Shown: piece by piece, positions 8,011 through 18,011 of the stretch | Layout: every line of letters begins with the position of its first letter | Numbering within the stretch: position 1 is the stretch's first letter | Source: Actinoplanes sp. TBRC 11911 | GTDB taxonomy: Bacteria; Actinomycetota; Actinomycetes; Mycobacteriales; Micromonosporaceae | Assembly: GCF_012933445.1 (NCBI RefSeq) | Contig: NZ_JABBNC010000014.1 | Span: forward strand, 62,001-126,000 | Length of the DNA: 64,000 bases | Direction: 5' to 3' | Program-made: the position numbers and the translations under genes | The notes under the pieces: model-generated | Database searches by the model: none | What the model saw: the letters and a program-made list of their open reading frames with translations, nothing else | What the model was told of the DNA's origin: nothing

Positions 8011-8793
8011 ATGGAATACGCGACCCGGGACACGCTGACCGCCGATCTGCGACGGCTCGGGCTCGGTGATGGTGCGGTGGTGGTGGTCCATTCGGCGTAC
8101 CGGAGCCTGGGGTTCGTGGTGGGTGGGCCGCAGGCTGTCGTGGAGGCGCTGCTCGGCGTGGCGGGGACGCTGGTGGTGCCCACGCACACCTCGGAGAACA
8201 CGGATCCGGCCAGCTGGGGCAATCCGCCGGTGCCGTCGTCGATGTGGGAGGCGATCCGGCACGAGGCGCCCGGGTTCGATGTCGGGCGCACGCCGGCCAG
8301 CCGGTGGATGGGCGTGCTGGCCGAGCTCGTGCGCAACTGGCCCGGGGCGCTGCGCAGTGATCATCCGCAGGTGTCGTTCGCGGCGGTGGGGGCGCGGGCC
8401 GCGGAGATCGTGGGGGATCACGCGCGGGCCGACGGGCTGGGGGAGCGGTCCCCGATCGGGGCGGTGTATCGGCTGGACGGGCGGATCCTGCTGCTGGGCT
8501 GCGGGTACGAGTCGAACACGTCGCTGCATCTGGCCGAGTCGCGGATCGCGGCGGCGCCGCGGCACGTGACCGGCTCGTCGATCCGGGGGCGGGACGGGCG
8601 GGCGCGCTGGGAGACGTGGTCGGAGGTGGCGGTCGACGCGAGCGATTTCGGCCTGCTGGGGGAGGCGTTCGAGAAGACCGGGGCGGTTTCGGTGGGGGCG
8701 GTCGGGTCGGCGACGGCGCGGTTGATGAGCCAGCGAGAGGTGGTGGATTTCGCCGGGGACTGGATTCCCCGGCACCGGGCGGGCTGGTCCTGA
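8011..8793 (+). CDS. AAC(3)-family aminoglycoside N-acetyltransferase homologue
   Basis: A 260-residue member of the antibiotic_NAT family, near the typical ~270. The acetyl-CoA and substrate motifs are present: VVVHSAYRSLGFVVGG near the N-terminus, GTLVVPTHTSENTDPASW, the conserved SDHPQVSFAAVG, and LLLGCGYESNTSLHLAE. Characterised members acetylate the 3-amino group of aminoglycosides using acetyl-CoA, but many chromosomal relatives in actinomycetes have unknown substrates. ATG 8011 lies 8 bases after an AAGG element. It stands alone, with no transposase or integron sign, so an intrinsic chromosomal gene is more likely than a mobile resistance gene. Confidence 0.85.
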   Translation: MEYATRDTLTADLRRLGLGDGAVVVVHSAYRSLGFVVGGPQAVVEALLGVAGTLVVPTHTSENTDPASWGNPPVPSSMWEAIRHEAPGFDVGRTPASRWMGVLAELVRNWPGALRSDHPQVSFAAVGARAAEIVGDHARADGLGERSPIGAVYRLDGRILLLGCGYESNTSLHLAESRIAAAPRHVTGSSIRGRDGRARWETWSEVAVDASDFGLLGEAFEKTGAVSVGAVGSATARLMSQREVVDFAGDWIPRHRAGWS

Positions 8794-8831
8794 GAGGACA
8801 TTTTCTCTCGACATAGGACACAAAGTCTTGA

Positions 8832-8847
8832 TCATCGACGTCGATGA
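8832..8847. promoter_or_regulatory. Perfect 16-bp palindrome upstream of the broken secreted gene
   Basis: TCATCGACGTCGATGA is its own reverse complement. It lies 62 bp before the ATG of the Kelch-type pseudogene and 39 bp after the acetyltransferase stop. Its position and symmetry suit a dimeric repressor site, but no protein is linked to it. Confidence 0.4.
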
Positions 8848-8908
8848 CCGGGACGATCCTATGCACCCCGGTCGATCTTTGTGGCCGGGCGAGAGAAAGC
8901 GAGACTTC

Positions 8909-9517
8909 ATGCCTGCATCGCGTCGCAGGCCCGGGTGGCGACGGACCGTCGCCGCCGGGATCCTGACGCTGGCCGTCACCCTCGCCGGACTGCCCACCGG
9001 CGGCCCGGCGGTGGCGGCCGAACCGAGACCGTCCGTGGCCGGCGAGGCTACCTGGTCGGCGGGTGCGTGAACAGCGGCTGCGACACGTCCGCCTCGACCG
9101 TGGTGTTCGACTCCACGACCGGCAGGTTCAGCGCCGGCGCCGCCTATCCACCCGAGGTGGCGTGGGCGAACTGCGGATCATCGGCAGCCTCGTCTAATGC
9201 GCCGGGCCGAGGCGGACGGCGACACCTCGACGAGCACGCTGTTCCTGAACGGCCTCGGTGACTGCTGCTCGCACGGCGGCGCCACCTGGCTCTCCGCTCG
9301 GCCGGTCGGCTTCACGCTCGCTCCGGGCAAGTCTCGTACGGTCCAGGTCACGTTGACCGCGACCACGGCTGCGGGCGTCACCGGCCCCGGCGTCTGCTCA
9401 GCGGAGACGGTCCTGCTGGGGCGACACCCCGTACAGCGCGCCGGCGGTCCCGGTCACGTGACCATCTCCCACCATATGCGGCCCGGCCTCACCCTTCCGG
9501 AGCAGTCAGACCGCTAG
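8909..9517 (+). pseudogene. Secreted Kelch-type protein, multiply frameshifted
   Basis: ATG 8909 begins a clear Sec signal peptide (basic RRRPGWRRT, then AGILTLAVTLAGLP, then AVAAEP). About 45 codons in, the frame runs into TGA, but the next frame continues with a Kelch-like blade (YLVGGCVNSGC, then VVFDSTTGRFSAGAAYP). After a gap a third stretch reads TLFLNGLGDCC and WLSARPVGFTLAPGKSRTVQV, typical of the Ig-like domain after Kelch blades in actinomycete secreted peptidases. A last frame change is needed to recover WGDTPYSAPAVPVT before a stop. At least three frameshifts plus internal loss make this a relic. The parent may have been a large S8-type or Kelch protein; only signal peptide, one blade and one tail domain survive. 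Confidence 0.75.
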
Positions 9518-9556
9518 CGCGGTTGGGGCCGTCGTCAACCCGCTGTCGGCGCGGGC
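9505..9556 (-). repeat. Diverged copy of the aceB 3' end
   Basis: This stretch matches the end of the malate synthase gene (11744 to about 11792) at about 42 of 49 aligned bases, with one 3-base insertion, so the reading frame and TGA stop are both kept (ARADSGLTT... versus ARGDSGVTA...). The two copies are in the same orientation and bracket the AlbA_2 and HicB-like genes. Confidence 0.65.
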
Positions 9557-9636
9557 TGCTTGCTGTACAGCTCGCCGAGCAGCAGCCCTCAACGTGTCGA
9601 GTGATGCCCCGTGATTCGTAGTAGACTTCCGAGCTT

Positions 9637-11001
9637 GTGGACTTGCTCGAACTGCTCAAGCGTCCAGAGGGTAAAACGCTCGAGTTCAAGCGCGACGTTT
9701 CTTCACCGCGCGGCGTGCTCAAGACCATCGTTGCGTTCGCTAATACCGCCGGCGGCATCATCGTCATCGGTGTCGAGGACGGGACCCGCAACGTGCGTGG
9801 GGTCCCCGATCCCCTCGATCTTGAGGAGCGGATAGCCAACCTGATAAGCGACCAGATCTCACCACGCCTGGTCCCAGAGCTGGAGATCGTGCCCTGGCGC
9901 GGCACCCACGTTGTGGCCATGCAGATCTTTCCTAGCCCGACGCGTCCTCACTTTCTTGAACGCGAGGGCCTCACCGACGGCGTGTATGTCCGGGTCGGTT
10001 CGACCAACCGACTGGCTGATACTGAACTCATCGAAGAACTCCGGCGCTACGCACGCGGCGAGGCGTACGACGAGCAGCCGTTGCCGGAACTGAACTCAGA
10101 AGCAGTCGACTTCCGAGCAGCTTCCGAGTCGTTCGCTCCCGTGCGGACGCTACGCCGCCCAGATCTGGAGACCCTCCGGCTCGTCACCGCGCATCAGGGA
10201 CGCATGGTCCCTACCGTAGGTGGCATCCTCTTGTTCGGGCGGGATCGTGAACGGCACTTCCCCGACGCCTGGCTGCAGGTCGGCCGTTTTCACGGGACGG
10301 ATAAGAGCCGGATCATCGATCACACGGAGATCCGAACTCATCTGGTCAGAGCTGCGGATGACGCAATCGCGTTCGTTCGTAAACACAGCCTGCATGGGGC
10401 AGAGATCGGCCCGGTGCGCCGCACCGAGCTGTGGAGCATCCCGCCGGTCGCCGTACGCGAAGCGGTCATCAACGCGATCGCCCACGCCGACTACCGGCAA
10501 CGCGGCGCTCCCATCCGAGTCGCGATCTTCGACGACAGGATGGAGGTTGAGAACCCAGGATTGCTACCTTTCGGCCTCACCGTCGAAGACGTGCAGCGTG
10601 GCGTCTCCAAACTCCGCAACCGCGTCATCGGCCGCGTCTTCCACTCGCTCGGCCTCATCGAACAGTGGGGCAGCGGCATCCAACGCATGACCTCCGCATG
10701 CCGCGAAGCCGGCCTCGCCGCCCCAATCCTGGAAGAGATCGGTACTCGGTTCCGGGTCACTCTGTCCACCACGCGGGTCAAGGTATTGACGCTCGGCGAG
10801 AAAGACCAAGCGATCCTCAACGCTTTCGAGAATGTCGACCACGGCATGTCAACCAGCGAGATAGCCAAAATTGTCGAGATGAGCACGCGCGCTACCCGAA
10901 CTCGGCTGGCCGGCCTCGCCGAGCGCGGACTCGTTCGCGAAGTCGGCACCGGCCCGCAGGATCCAAAGCGACGCTACTACCGCACAGATCAGTACTCCTG
11001 A
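9637..11001 (+). CDS. AlbA_2 (Schlafen-type) domain regulator with ATPase-like and winged-helix parts
   Basis: A 454-residue protein from GTG 9637. Residues 10-130 form the AlbA_2 putative DNA-binding domain (LEFKRDVSS..., AFANTAGGIIVIGVEDG, VYVRVGSTNRLAD). A HATPase_c_4-like domain follows (PPVAVREAVINAIAHADYRQRG, then LIEQWGSGIQRM). The C-terminus is a winged helix (MSTSEIAKIVEMSTRATRTRLAGLAERGLV). Relatives are annotated as transcriptional regulators or, loosely, RecG-like helicases; none has helicase motifs here. Codon use is visibly less GC-rich than in flanking genes, and the gene lies between two copies of the aceB 3' end, both consistent with acquisition by transfer. Confidence 0.8.
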   Translation: MDLLELLKRPEGKTLEFKRDVSSPRGVLKTIVAFANTAGGIIVIGVEDGTRNVRGVPDPLDLEERIANLISDQISPRLVPELEIVPWRGTHVVAMQIFPSPTRPHFLEREGLTDGVYVRVGSTNRLADTELIEELRRYARGEAYDEQPLPELNSEAVDFRAASESFAPVRTLRRPDLETLRLVTAHQGRMVPTVGGILLFGRDRERHFPDAWLQVGRFHGTDKSRIIDHTEIRTHLVRAADDAIAFVRKHSLHGAEIGPVRRTELWSIPPVAVREAVINAIAHADYRQRGAPIRVAIFDDRMEVENPGLLPFGLTVEDVQRGVSKLRNRVIGRVFHSLGLIEQWGSGIQRMTSACREAGLAAPILEEIGTRFRVTLSTTRVKVLTLGEKDQAILNAFENVDHGMSTSEIAKIVEMSTRATRTRLAGLAERGLVREVGTGPQDPKRRYYRTDQYS

Positions 11002-11500
11002 TCGCCACCGCCACCTGCGGTTTACTCATGGCCGGCGATTCGCCTGCGAGCCTCGCGGCTAGCGCACCGGACCACGAGGACAGATCGAGGGAGTCGATGA
11101 CCCCGCGGTAGCGGCCGGATCGATCTTCACGACCACTCGATTGTCCGGCGACGCCTGACGAGACACTGCGATGGAACTTCGATTGCGCTGTGCAATCGGC
11201 GACGGTGAATAGATTGTCCACCTCCTCGGCGTTCGGGGTACTCGGCCTTAGCGCTGGCGTCGATGACCTTGTTCAGTTGAAAAGAGGCGTGACGCGACTA
11301 AGGAAAGCTTGCTCGCAGTACGTGAGCGAGGTCCGTGACAGAGCCGAGGACGGGAGTGGGCGACCTGGACACCACCCGTCCGTCTCGGCAGCCGGATGGG
11401 CGGGCCGAACGGACTCGAACGCTGGTACGGCCGTGGCTGGGGGGCTCCACGTCCCGCAACCGAGCCATCGGCAGGCCCGGGCTCGCGCTATGCTGGCAGC
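11002..11500. other. Intergenic stretch, no gene recognised
   Basis: About 500 bases between the AlbA_2 gene and the HicB-like gene. GC content is lower than the window average. Open frames exist on the minus strand but none shows a recognisable protein pattern, and no HicA-like toxin frame is present. A TTCGAGTCC-like string around 11405 on the minus strand does not fold into a tRNA. Confidence 0.5.
11489..11494 (+). promoter_or_regulatory. Likely -10 element of a leaderless promoter
   Basis: TATGCT is six bases before GTG 11501, which puts the expected transcription start at or next to the start codon. No ribosome-binding site precedes that GTG, so a leaderless message is likely. No clear -35 hexamer is seen. 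Confidence 0.5.
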
Positions 11501-11722
11501 GTGGCTGAGGCTCGCACCGTTACAGTGCCCGTCGTCGTTGAGCGCGATGAAGACGGCGTGTGGGGCGCTCATGCTCAACTACGCCCGGGCGTGGGCGCAC
11601 ACGGCGAGGGTGACACCGAGGAAGCCGCACTGGATGACCTTCGCGAGGCGTTGATCGGCCTCATCGAGGAGGACGGCCGGGGCGAAAATGCGGCACCGCC
11701 GGTGTCGGCGGTGCCGCTGTAG
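11501..11722 (+). CDS. HicB-like antitoxin-family protein without a HicA partner
   Basis: A 73-residue protein with the degraded RNase H-like fold of the HicB family: a strand-rich start (TVTVPVVVERDEDGVWGAHAQL), a glycine turn (GVGAHGEGDTEEAALDDLREAL) and an amphipathic helix, but no C-terminal HTH or RHH DNA-binding domain. GTG 11501 is chosen because a -10 element sits six bases upstream. Real HicBA loci place the ~60-residue HicA next door; neither side has one, so this is an orphan. It lies just inside the right-hand copy of the aceB 3' repeat. Confidence 0.65.
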   Translation: MAEARTVTVPVVVERDEDGVWGAHAQLRPGVGAHGEGDTEEAALDDLREALIGLIEEDGRGENAAPPVSAVPL

Positions 11723-11744
11723 TACGTAACAGGTCAGACAACGG

Positions 11745-13345
11745 TCAGGCCGCTAGCGCCGCGCGGGCCGTCACCCCGCTGTCGCCGCGGGCCAGGTGCC
11801 GCAGATAAGCCGGCAGCGTCAGGAACTCCGTGCACACCCGCTCGGAGAGCAGCACCGACAACAACATCCGGGCCTGCCCGAACCGCCGCGCCGACTCCTC
11901 GTCCAGCGCCCCGGTCTCGCTCAGCACATCCAGCTCCTCGCGCAGCATCCGGCCGACCAGCGCCGCGTTCACCGGCACCCCGTAGTCGGTCGGCGTGCCG
12001 TTGCTGATCCACTGCCAGAGCTGGGCGCGGCAGATCTCGGCGGTGGCGGCGTCCTCCATCAGGCCGCCCAGGGCCACCGCACCCCGCCCGCCGAGCCACG
12101 CCGCCACGTAGCGCAGGGCGACGCTGACGTTCGTGCGCAGCGCCACCTCGCTCACCCCTACCGTGCTGGGGCGCACGTCCAGCAGGTCGGCCGCTGTCAC
12201 CCGCACGTCGTCGCGCTTGCGGACGATCTGGTGGGGCTCGTCGCCCAGCCACTGGTCGAACACGTCGCGGCACGCCGAAACCAGGCCGGGATGCGCCACC
12301 CAGGAGCCGTCGAAGCCGTCGCCGACCTCGCGCCGCTTGTCCTGGCGCACCTGGTTGAGGGCGCGCCGCGCGGCGACCGGGTCGCGGCTCGGCACCACCG
12401 CGGCCATCCCGCCGATCGCGTGGGCGCCGCGCCGGTGGCAGGTGTGGACCAGCAACTCCGTGTACGCCCGCATGAACGGCACCGTCATGGTCACCTGGGA
12501 CCGTTCGGGCAGCACCACGTCCGGCCGGTGCTTGATCATGCTGAACAGGTAGTCCCAGCGGCCCGCGTTCAACCCCGCCGAGTGCTCGCGAAGTTCGTAC
12601 AGGATCTCGTCCATCTCGAACGCGGCGGGCAGCGTCTCGATCAGCACGGTTGCCCGGATGGTGCCGCGTGGGATGCCGAGCAGCTCCTGTGCGTACACGA
12701 AAATGTCGTTCCAGAGGCGAGCCTCCAGATGCGACTCGAGCTTCGGCAGGTAGAAGTACGGTTGCCGGCCGCCGCAGTGGAACAGGTACATGCCGAAGTC
12801 GAACAGCGACGCCGACACCGCCCGCCCGCCGATGCGCAAATGACATTCCGGCAGGTGCCAGCCGCGCGGCCGCACCATGATCGTCGGCATGGACGACCCG
12901 ACCGCGTACGCCCGTCCGTCCTCGCCGGTGAAGTCGAGCCGCCCGTCCAGCGCGTCGCGCAGGTTGAGCTGGCCGAGCACCACGTTCTCCCACGTCGGCG
13001 ACAACGCGTCCTCGAAGTCGGCCATCCACACCTTCGCGCCCGAGTTCAGCGCGTTGACCGTCATCTTCCGTTCCGGCGGCCCGGTGATCTCGACGCGCCG
13101 GTCCATCAGGTCCGGGACCGGCGGCGCGACCTGCCACGACGGGTCCGACCGGATCGCGGCAGTCGACGCCAGGAAGTCCAGCGAGGTGGTGCGGGTGGCG
13201 TGCCGGCGACGGCGGCGTTCCAGCAACTGCACGCGCCGCGCCCCGAACTCCCGGTCCAGCGCGACCACGAACGCGATCGCCTCCGGCGTGAGAATCTCCG
13301 CGTACCGTCCGTCCGTCGTACCGGTGATGGTGATTTCCTCGACGC

Positions 13346-13349
<4 letters not shown>
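11745..13349 (-). CDS. aceB: Malate synthase A
   Basis: A 534-residue malate synthase of the A isoform, which condenses glyoxylate with acetyl-CoA to malate in the glyoxylate shunt. Diagnostic segments are [21 protein letters not shown], the active-site [32 protein letters not shown] and [15 protein letters not shown]. Length matches family A (~530). ATG 13349 overlaps the end of aceA by 4 bp, so the two enzymes are made from one transcript in the order aceA-aceB. A partial copy of its 3' end lies 2.2 kb away at 9505-9556. Confidence 0.96.
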
Positions 13350-14635
<1,286 letters not shown>

Positions 14636-14744
14636 CGGAAGTTCTCCCTTCCCGTGGAAGAACTCGACTGTTGCCCACGACCGGTGGGGCGAGGGAGGCA
14701 TTTGTGAACAGAAGAAACGCCGAATTTCCGTTAACGTGAAAGCC
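14636..14744. promoter_or_regulatory. Divergent aceA / RamB-like promoter region
   Basis: A 109-base region between the starts of aceA and the regulator. The part nearest the regulator (14700-14740) is notably AT-richer (TTTGTGAACAGAAG, then GAATTTCCGTTAACG), suggesting promoters and operators there. The published corynebacterial RamB motif (AATTTGCAAA-like) is not present exactly; TTTGTGAAC is the closest match. Confidence 0.5.
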
Positions 14745-16214
14745 ATGGCGGCTTCACTTTCTTCAGTGTCTGGTACATCCCATTCGGTGGACCTTGTCCT
14801 GCTCGGCCAGCGGCTCCGCCACCTGCGTAAGGCGAAGGGCATGACGCTGGAGCAGCTCAGCGCCGTCGTCGGCCGCGCGCCGTCGCAGCTGTCGCTCATC
14901 GAGAACGGCAAACGCGAACCGAAGCTGTCAGTGTTGCAGGCCATCGCCGGCGCTTTGGGCGTACAAATGCAGGATCTTCTGCGGCCCGAGGCCCCCACGC
15001 GGCGCGCCGGACTCGAGATCGAGCTCGCGCATTTTCAACGCTCACCGGCGTACGGGAACCTGGGTCTGCCGTTGGTCCGCGGTGGCCGCAGGCTGCCCGC
15101 GGACGCCCTGGAATCGCTGGTCGGACTGCACCGCGAGCTGAACCGGGTGCTGACCGAGCAGGCCGCCACGCCGGAGGTGGCACGGCGGGCGAACGCGCAG
15201 CTGCGGGCCGACATGCGCGAGCGCGACAACTACTTCGCCGAGATCGAGCGGGCCGCCGCCGAGGTGCTGCGCTCGGTGCGGCACACCACCGGGCCGCTGT
15301 CGCAGCGCGGCATCCTCGACATCGCGGCGACGCTCGGCTTCACCTTGCACTACGTGACCGACCTGCCCGGGTCCACACGGTCGGTGACCGACCTGCGGCA
15401 TCGGCGCGTCTACCTGCCGCAGGTGGCCAGCGGCAAGGGCCGCGATCCGCGTGCCGTCGTGCTGCAGACGCTCGGCCATTTCGTGCTGGGCCACGCCGAT
15501 CCGCTGGGCTACGGCGATTTCCTGCGGCAACGGGTCGAGGCCAACTATTTCGCGGCGGCGCTGCTGATGCCGGAGACGTTCGCGGTGCAGTTCCTCAAGG
15601 AGGCGAAGGCCGACCGGGCGCTGGCGATCGACGACTTCCGGGACGCGTTCGGCGTGTCCTACGAGACGGCGGCGCACCGTTTCACGAATCTGGCCACGCA
15701 CCATTTCGGCATCCCGGTGCATTTCACGCGGGTGCACGAGAACGGGATCGTGTACAAGGCGTACGAGAATGACGGGGTGCGCTTTCCAGCCGACGTGACC
15801 GGGGCGATCGAGGGGCAGCCGATCTGCCGCCGGTGGGCGTCACGCACGGTGTTCGCGGCGGACGACCCGTACTCGGCGTATTACCAGTTCACTGACACGC
15901 CGGCCGGGACGTACTGGTGTACGGTCCACATCGAGTCGACGCGTTCCGGGGAGTTCTCGGTGACCGTCGGTACGCCGTACGAGCATGCCCGGTGGTTTCG
16001 TGGGGGCGACACGACGCGGCGTACGGTGTCGCGCTGCCCGGATCCGGACTGTTGCCGGCGGCCGCCCGCCGACCTGGTCGATCGCTGGTCGGGTAACGCG
16101 TGGCCGAGCGCGCGGGTGCACTCGCATCTGCTGGCGGCGCTGCCGCCCGGGACGTTTCCCGGGGTCGACGCCCAGGACGTGTTCCAGTTCCTGGACCGCC
16201 GTGCCGGTTCCTAG
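14745..16214 (+). CDS. RamB-like short-chain fatty acyl transcriptional regulator
   Basis: A 489-residue regulator. Residues ~20-80 form an XRE-type helix-turn-helix ([20 protein letters not shown], then [17 protein letters not shown]). An ImmA/IrrE-like segment follows: a short helix then the HFVLGHADP motif, where the metalloprotease consensus HExxH is altered. The C-terminal ScfR-type domain has several cysteines ([18 protein letters not shown]). This matches RamB, the acetate-metabolism regulator that controls aceA and aceB in corynebacteria. Divergent placement next to aceA supports the same role. Start uncertain: GTG 14736 is also in frame. Confidence 0.85.
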   Translation: MAASLSSVSGTSHSVDLVLLGQRLRHLRKAKGMTLEQLSAVVGRAPSQLSLIENGKREPKLSVLQAIAGALGVQMQDLLRPEAPTRRAGLEIELAHFQRSPAYGNLGLPLVRGGRRLPADALESLVGLHRELNRVLTEQAATPEVARRANAQLRADMRERDNYFAEIERAAAEVLRSVRHTTGPLSQRGILDIAATLGFTLHYVTDLPGSTRSVTDLRHRRVYLPQVASGKGRDPRAVVLQTLGHFVLGHADPLGYGDFLRQRVEANYFAAALLMPETFAVQFLKEAKADRALAIDDFRDAFGVSYETAAHRFTNLATHHFGIPVHFTRVHENGIVYKAYENDGVRFPADVTGAIEGQPICRRWASRTVFAADDPYSAYYQFTDTPAGTYWCTVHIESTRSGEFSVTVGTPYEHARWFRGGDTTRRTVSRCPDPDCCRRPPADLVDRWSGNAWPSARVHSHLLAALPPGTFPGVDAQDVFQFLDRRAGS

Positions 16215-16570
16215 ACCGCCGTTCCGGCCGTCAAGCAGAAAACGTGACCGTCCGGGTCGGTGAGCACCGACTGGCGCTCGCCCCACGGCTGGTCCGCGGG
16301 TGGGTCGATCACGGTCGCACCGGCTGTCTCGGCGGCCGCGCACACCGCGTCCACGTCGTCGACCAGGAACGACGGCGCCACCCCGGCCGGGCCGCTCGTC
16401 GGCGGGCGCTCGTGCAGCAGCATCTCCACGTCGGTGCCCGGGATCGCGAGCATCGTCATCGCGCCGGCGCTGTACTTCTCGGTCAGGCCCAGCACATCCC
16501 GGTACAGCACGAGGGAACGCTGCCGGTCGGCCACCGAGACGATGATGCGCCGCAGTCCACGAATCGCCAT
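16211..16570 (-). CDS. VOC-superfamily (glyoxalase/bleomycin-resistance fold) protein
   Basis: A 119-residue single-module VOC protein. It shows the paired beta-alpha-beta-beta-beta motif: RIIVSVADRQRSLVLYRDVLGL then VEMLLHERP, and PSFLVDDVDAVCAAAETAGATV then SVLTDPDGHVFCL. Metal or substrate specificity cannot be read. It converges on the RamB-like gene, overlapping its end by 4 bp. ATG 16570 is preferred; ATG 16582 would add four residues. Confidence 0.82.
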   Translation of the reverse strand: MAIRGLRRIIVSVADRQRSLVLYRDVLGLTEKYSAGAMTMLAIPGTDVEMLLHERPPTSGPAGVAPSFLVDDVDAVCAAAETAGATVIDPPADQPWGERQSVLTDPDGHVFCLTAGTAV

Positions 16571-16583
16571 GATCGACAGCATC

Positions 16584-17252
16584 TCACGCTTGCTGCAGCG
16601 CGCGCCGATGATGCGGGATCGTCCACGACACGGCGCGGTCCAGGATCGACTTTGCCATGATGACCAGGCACATCGAGGCGCTGAACAGGGACGACAGCAC
16701 GTCCGTCGGGTGGTGCATGCCGCGGTACAGGCGTGACGCGCCGACCGCGAGCGGGACCAGGACGAGCAGCCAGGCCAGCCGTTTCGCCCAGGTGTGGTGC
16801 AGCAGCATGGTCAACACGACTGCGAGTCCACAGTAGAGGGCGGTGGCCGCCGAGGTGTGCCCCGACGGGAAGCTCGAGGTGGGCGGCGACTCGTCGAGAT
16901 GCTGCACGGCGGGGCGGTGCCGGTCGATCGCCAGCGTCGTGAAGAAGAAGATCACGGCCTGGGCGGCGACGGCGGCGCAGAGGAAGATCGCTTCCCGCCA
17001 GCGATGCAGCGTCAGCCGTAGCACGATCGCCGCGATCACGGTGACGCCGATGATGGCCGGGGTGCTGCCGACGAAACTCCAGAACGCGGTGATCGCGTTG
17101 CCCACCCCGGTGCGGTGACCGGCGAGGAAACGGTTGACCGCGTCCTCCGCGGTGATCCCGCTGATCAGCAGCCCCAGCCCGATCATGACTAATTGGAGGA
17201 CGGCGAGCGGCAGCAGGATGCGTTTGGCGGCTTGCGCGAGGAGTCCGGACAC
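16584..17252 (-). CDS. PAP2-family membrane phosphatase
   Basis: A 222-residue integral membrane protein with five or six transmembrane segments and the full type-2 phosphatidic acid phosphatase signature: IDRHRPAVQ (motif 1), SSFPSGHTSAA (motif 2) and ASRLYRGMHHPTDVLSS (motif 3, with catalytic histidine and aspartate). Likely dephosphorylates lipid phosphates such as undecaprenyl pyrophosphate or phosphatidate at the outer membrane face. GTG 17252 is the start. A second PAP2 gene lies 30 bp upstream in the same direction, so the pair is probably co-transcribed. Confidence 0.88.
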   Translation of the reverse strand: MSGLLAQAAKRILLPLAVLQLVMIGLGLLISGITAEDAVNRFLAGHRTGVGNAITAFWSFVGSTPAIIGVTVIAAIVLRLTLHRWREAIFLCAAVAAQAVIFFFTTLAIDRHRPAVQHLDESPPTSSFPSGHTSAATALYCGLAVVLTMLLHHTWAKRLAWLLVLVPLAVGASRLYRGMHHPTDVLSSLFSASMCLVIMAKSILDRAVSWTIPHHRRALQQA

Positions 17253-17282
17253 GCCTGGTCTCCTACCCGCTCCGCGGAAGAT

Positions 17283-17981
17283 CTACGCCTGTCGAACGAG
17301 ACGGGCATCGATGTCGCTTGGTGCCCGGCGCCGTCCGCGCAGGTAGGCGGCCGCGGTCACCGCGACGACCGCCACGCCGAGCAGCCACCCGGCCACCACG
17401 TCGCTGGTCCAGTGCACGCCCAGCGCGACCCGGCTCAGCCCCGTCACTGCCGGGATGAGCACGGCCGCGGCCCACAGCAGCGGCCGCCCCCGGCGTACGA
17501 GCGGCAGTAGCACCAGCAGAAACACGGCGGCGAACAGCGCGCTGGTCATCGCGTGGCCGGACGGGAACGCATACCCGGGAGCGCGCGCCACCGGATCGAG
17601 CCACTCCGGCCGGGCCCGCTCGAACAGCAGCTTCAGCAGCAGGCCGACCAGCCCCGAGGCCACGAACGTGACCGCCACCCACGCCGCCACCGGCCACGCC
17701 CCGCGCCGCAGGAGCCACCCGACCAGCACCGCCGCCGCGATCCGCAGCACCGTCGGATGGAACACGATGCTCCACACGCTCATGAACCGCACCCAGCCCG
17801 GATGCCCCACCGCGTAGGTGTGCATCGTCTGCGCCACCGAGACGTCCAGCTCCCGCAGCCAGCCGGCGTGCGCCACCACCAGTGCCGCGATCACGCCGAA
17901 CGGCACGAGCAGCACGACGGCCCCGACGGTGGCCACCGCCAGGCGCACCCCAAGCCCGTGCTCGCGCATACCGAAGGCCAT
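17283..17981 (-). CDS. PAP2-family membrane phosphatase (second copy)
   Basis: A 232-residue PAP2 membrane phosphatase starting at ATG 17981. Motifs are LLFERARPEWLDP (motif 1), YAFPSGHAMTSAL (motif 2) and LSRVALGVHWTSDVVAGW (motif 3). The two neighbours share the motif layout but little else, so they are old paralogues or independent members rather than a recent duplication. The segment after motif 3 ends in a basic tail (RGRRRAPS). Substrate unknown. Confidence 0.88.
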   Translation of the reverse strand: MAFGMREHGLGVRLAVATVGAVVLLVPFGVIAALVVAHAGWLRELDVSVAQTMHTYAVGHPGWVRFMSVWSIVFHPTVLRIAAAVLVGWLLRRGAWPVAAWVAVTFVASGLVGLLLKLLFERARPEWLDPVARAPGYAFPSGHAMTSALFAAVFLLVLLPLVRRGRPLLWAAAVLIPAVTGLSRVALGVHWTSDVVAGWLLGVAVVAVTAAAYLRGRRRAPSDIDARLVRQA

Positions 17982-18011
17982 ACCCCCATTTTGTCGGAGG
18001 TACGCCGTAGT

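Noticed and set aside
8788-8806. GTCCT-GAG-AGGAC hairpin followed by TTTT after the acetyltransferase gene as a terminator
   Set aside because: The stem is only 5 bp and includes the stop codon; too weak to call.
11396-11470. tRNA-like string (TTCGAGTCC on the minus strand)
   Set aside because: The arms next to it do not pair and no acceptor or anticodon stem can be formed.
14636-14744. Exact RamB operator in the aceA promoter
   Set aside because: TTTGTGAAC only loosely resembles the corynebacterial motif; not enough to call a site.
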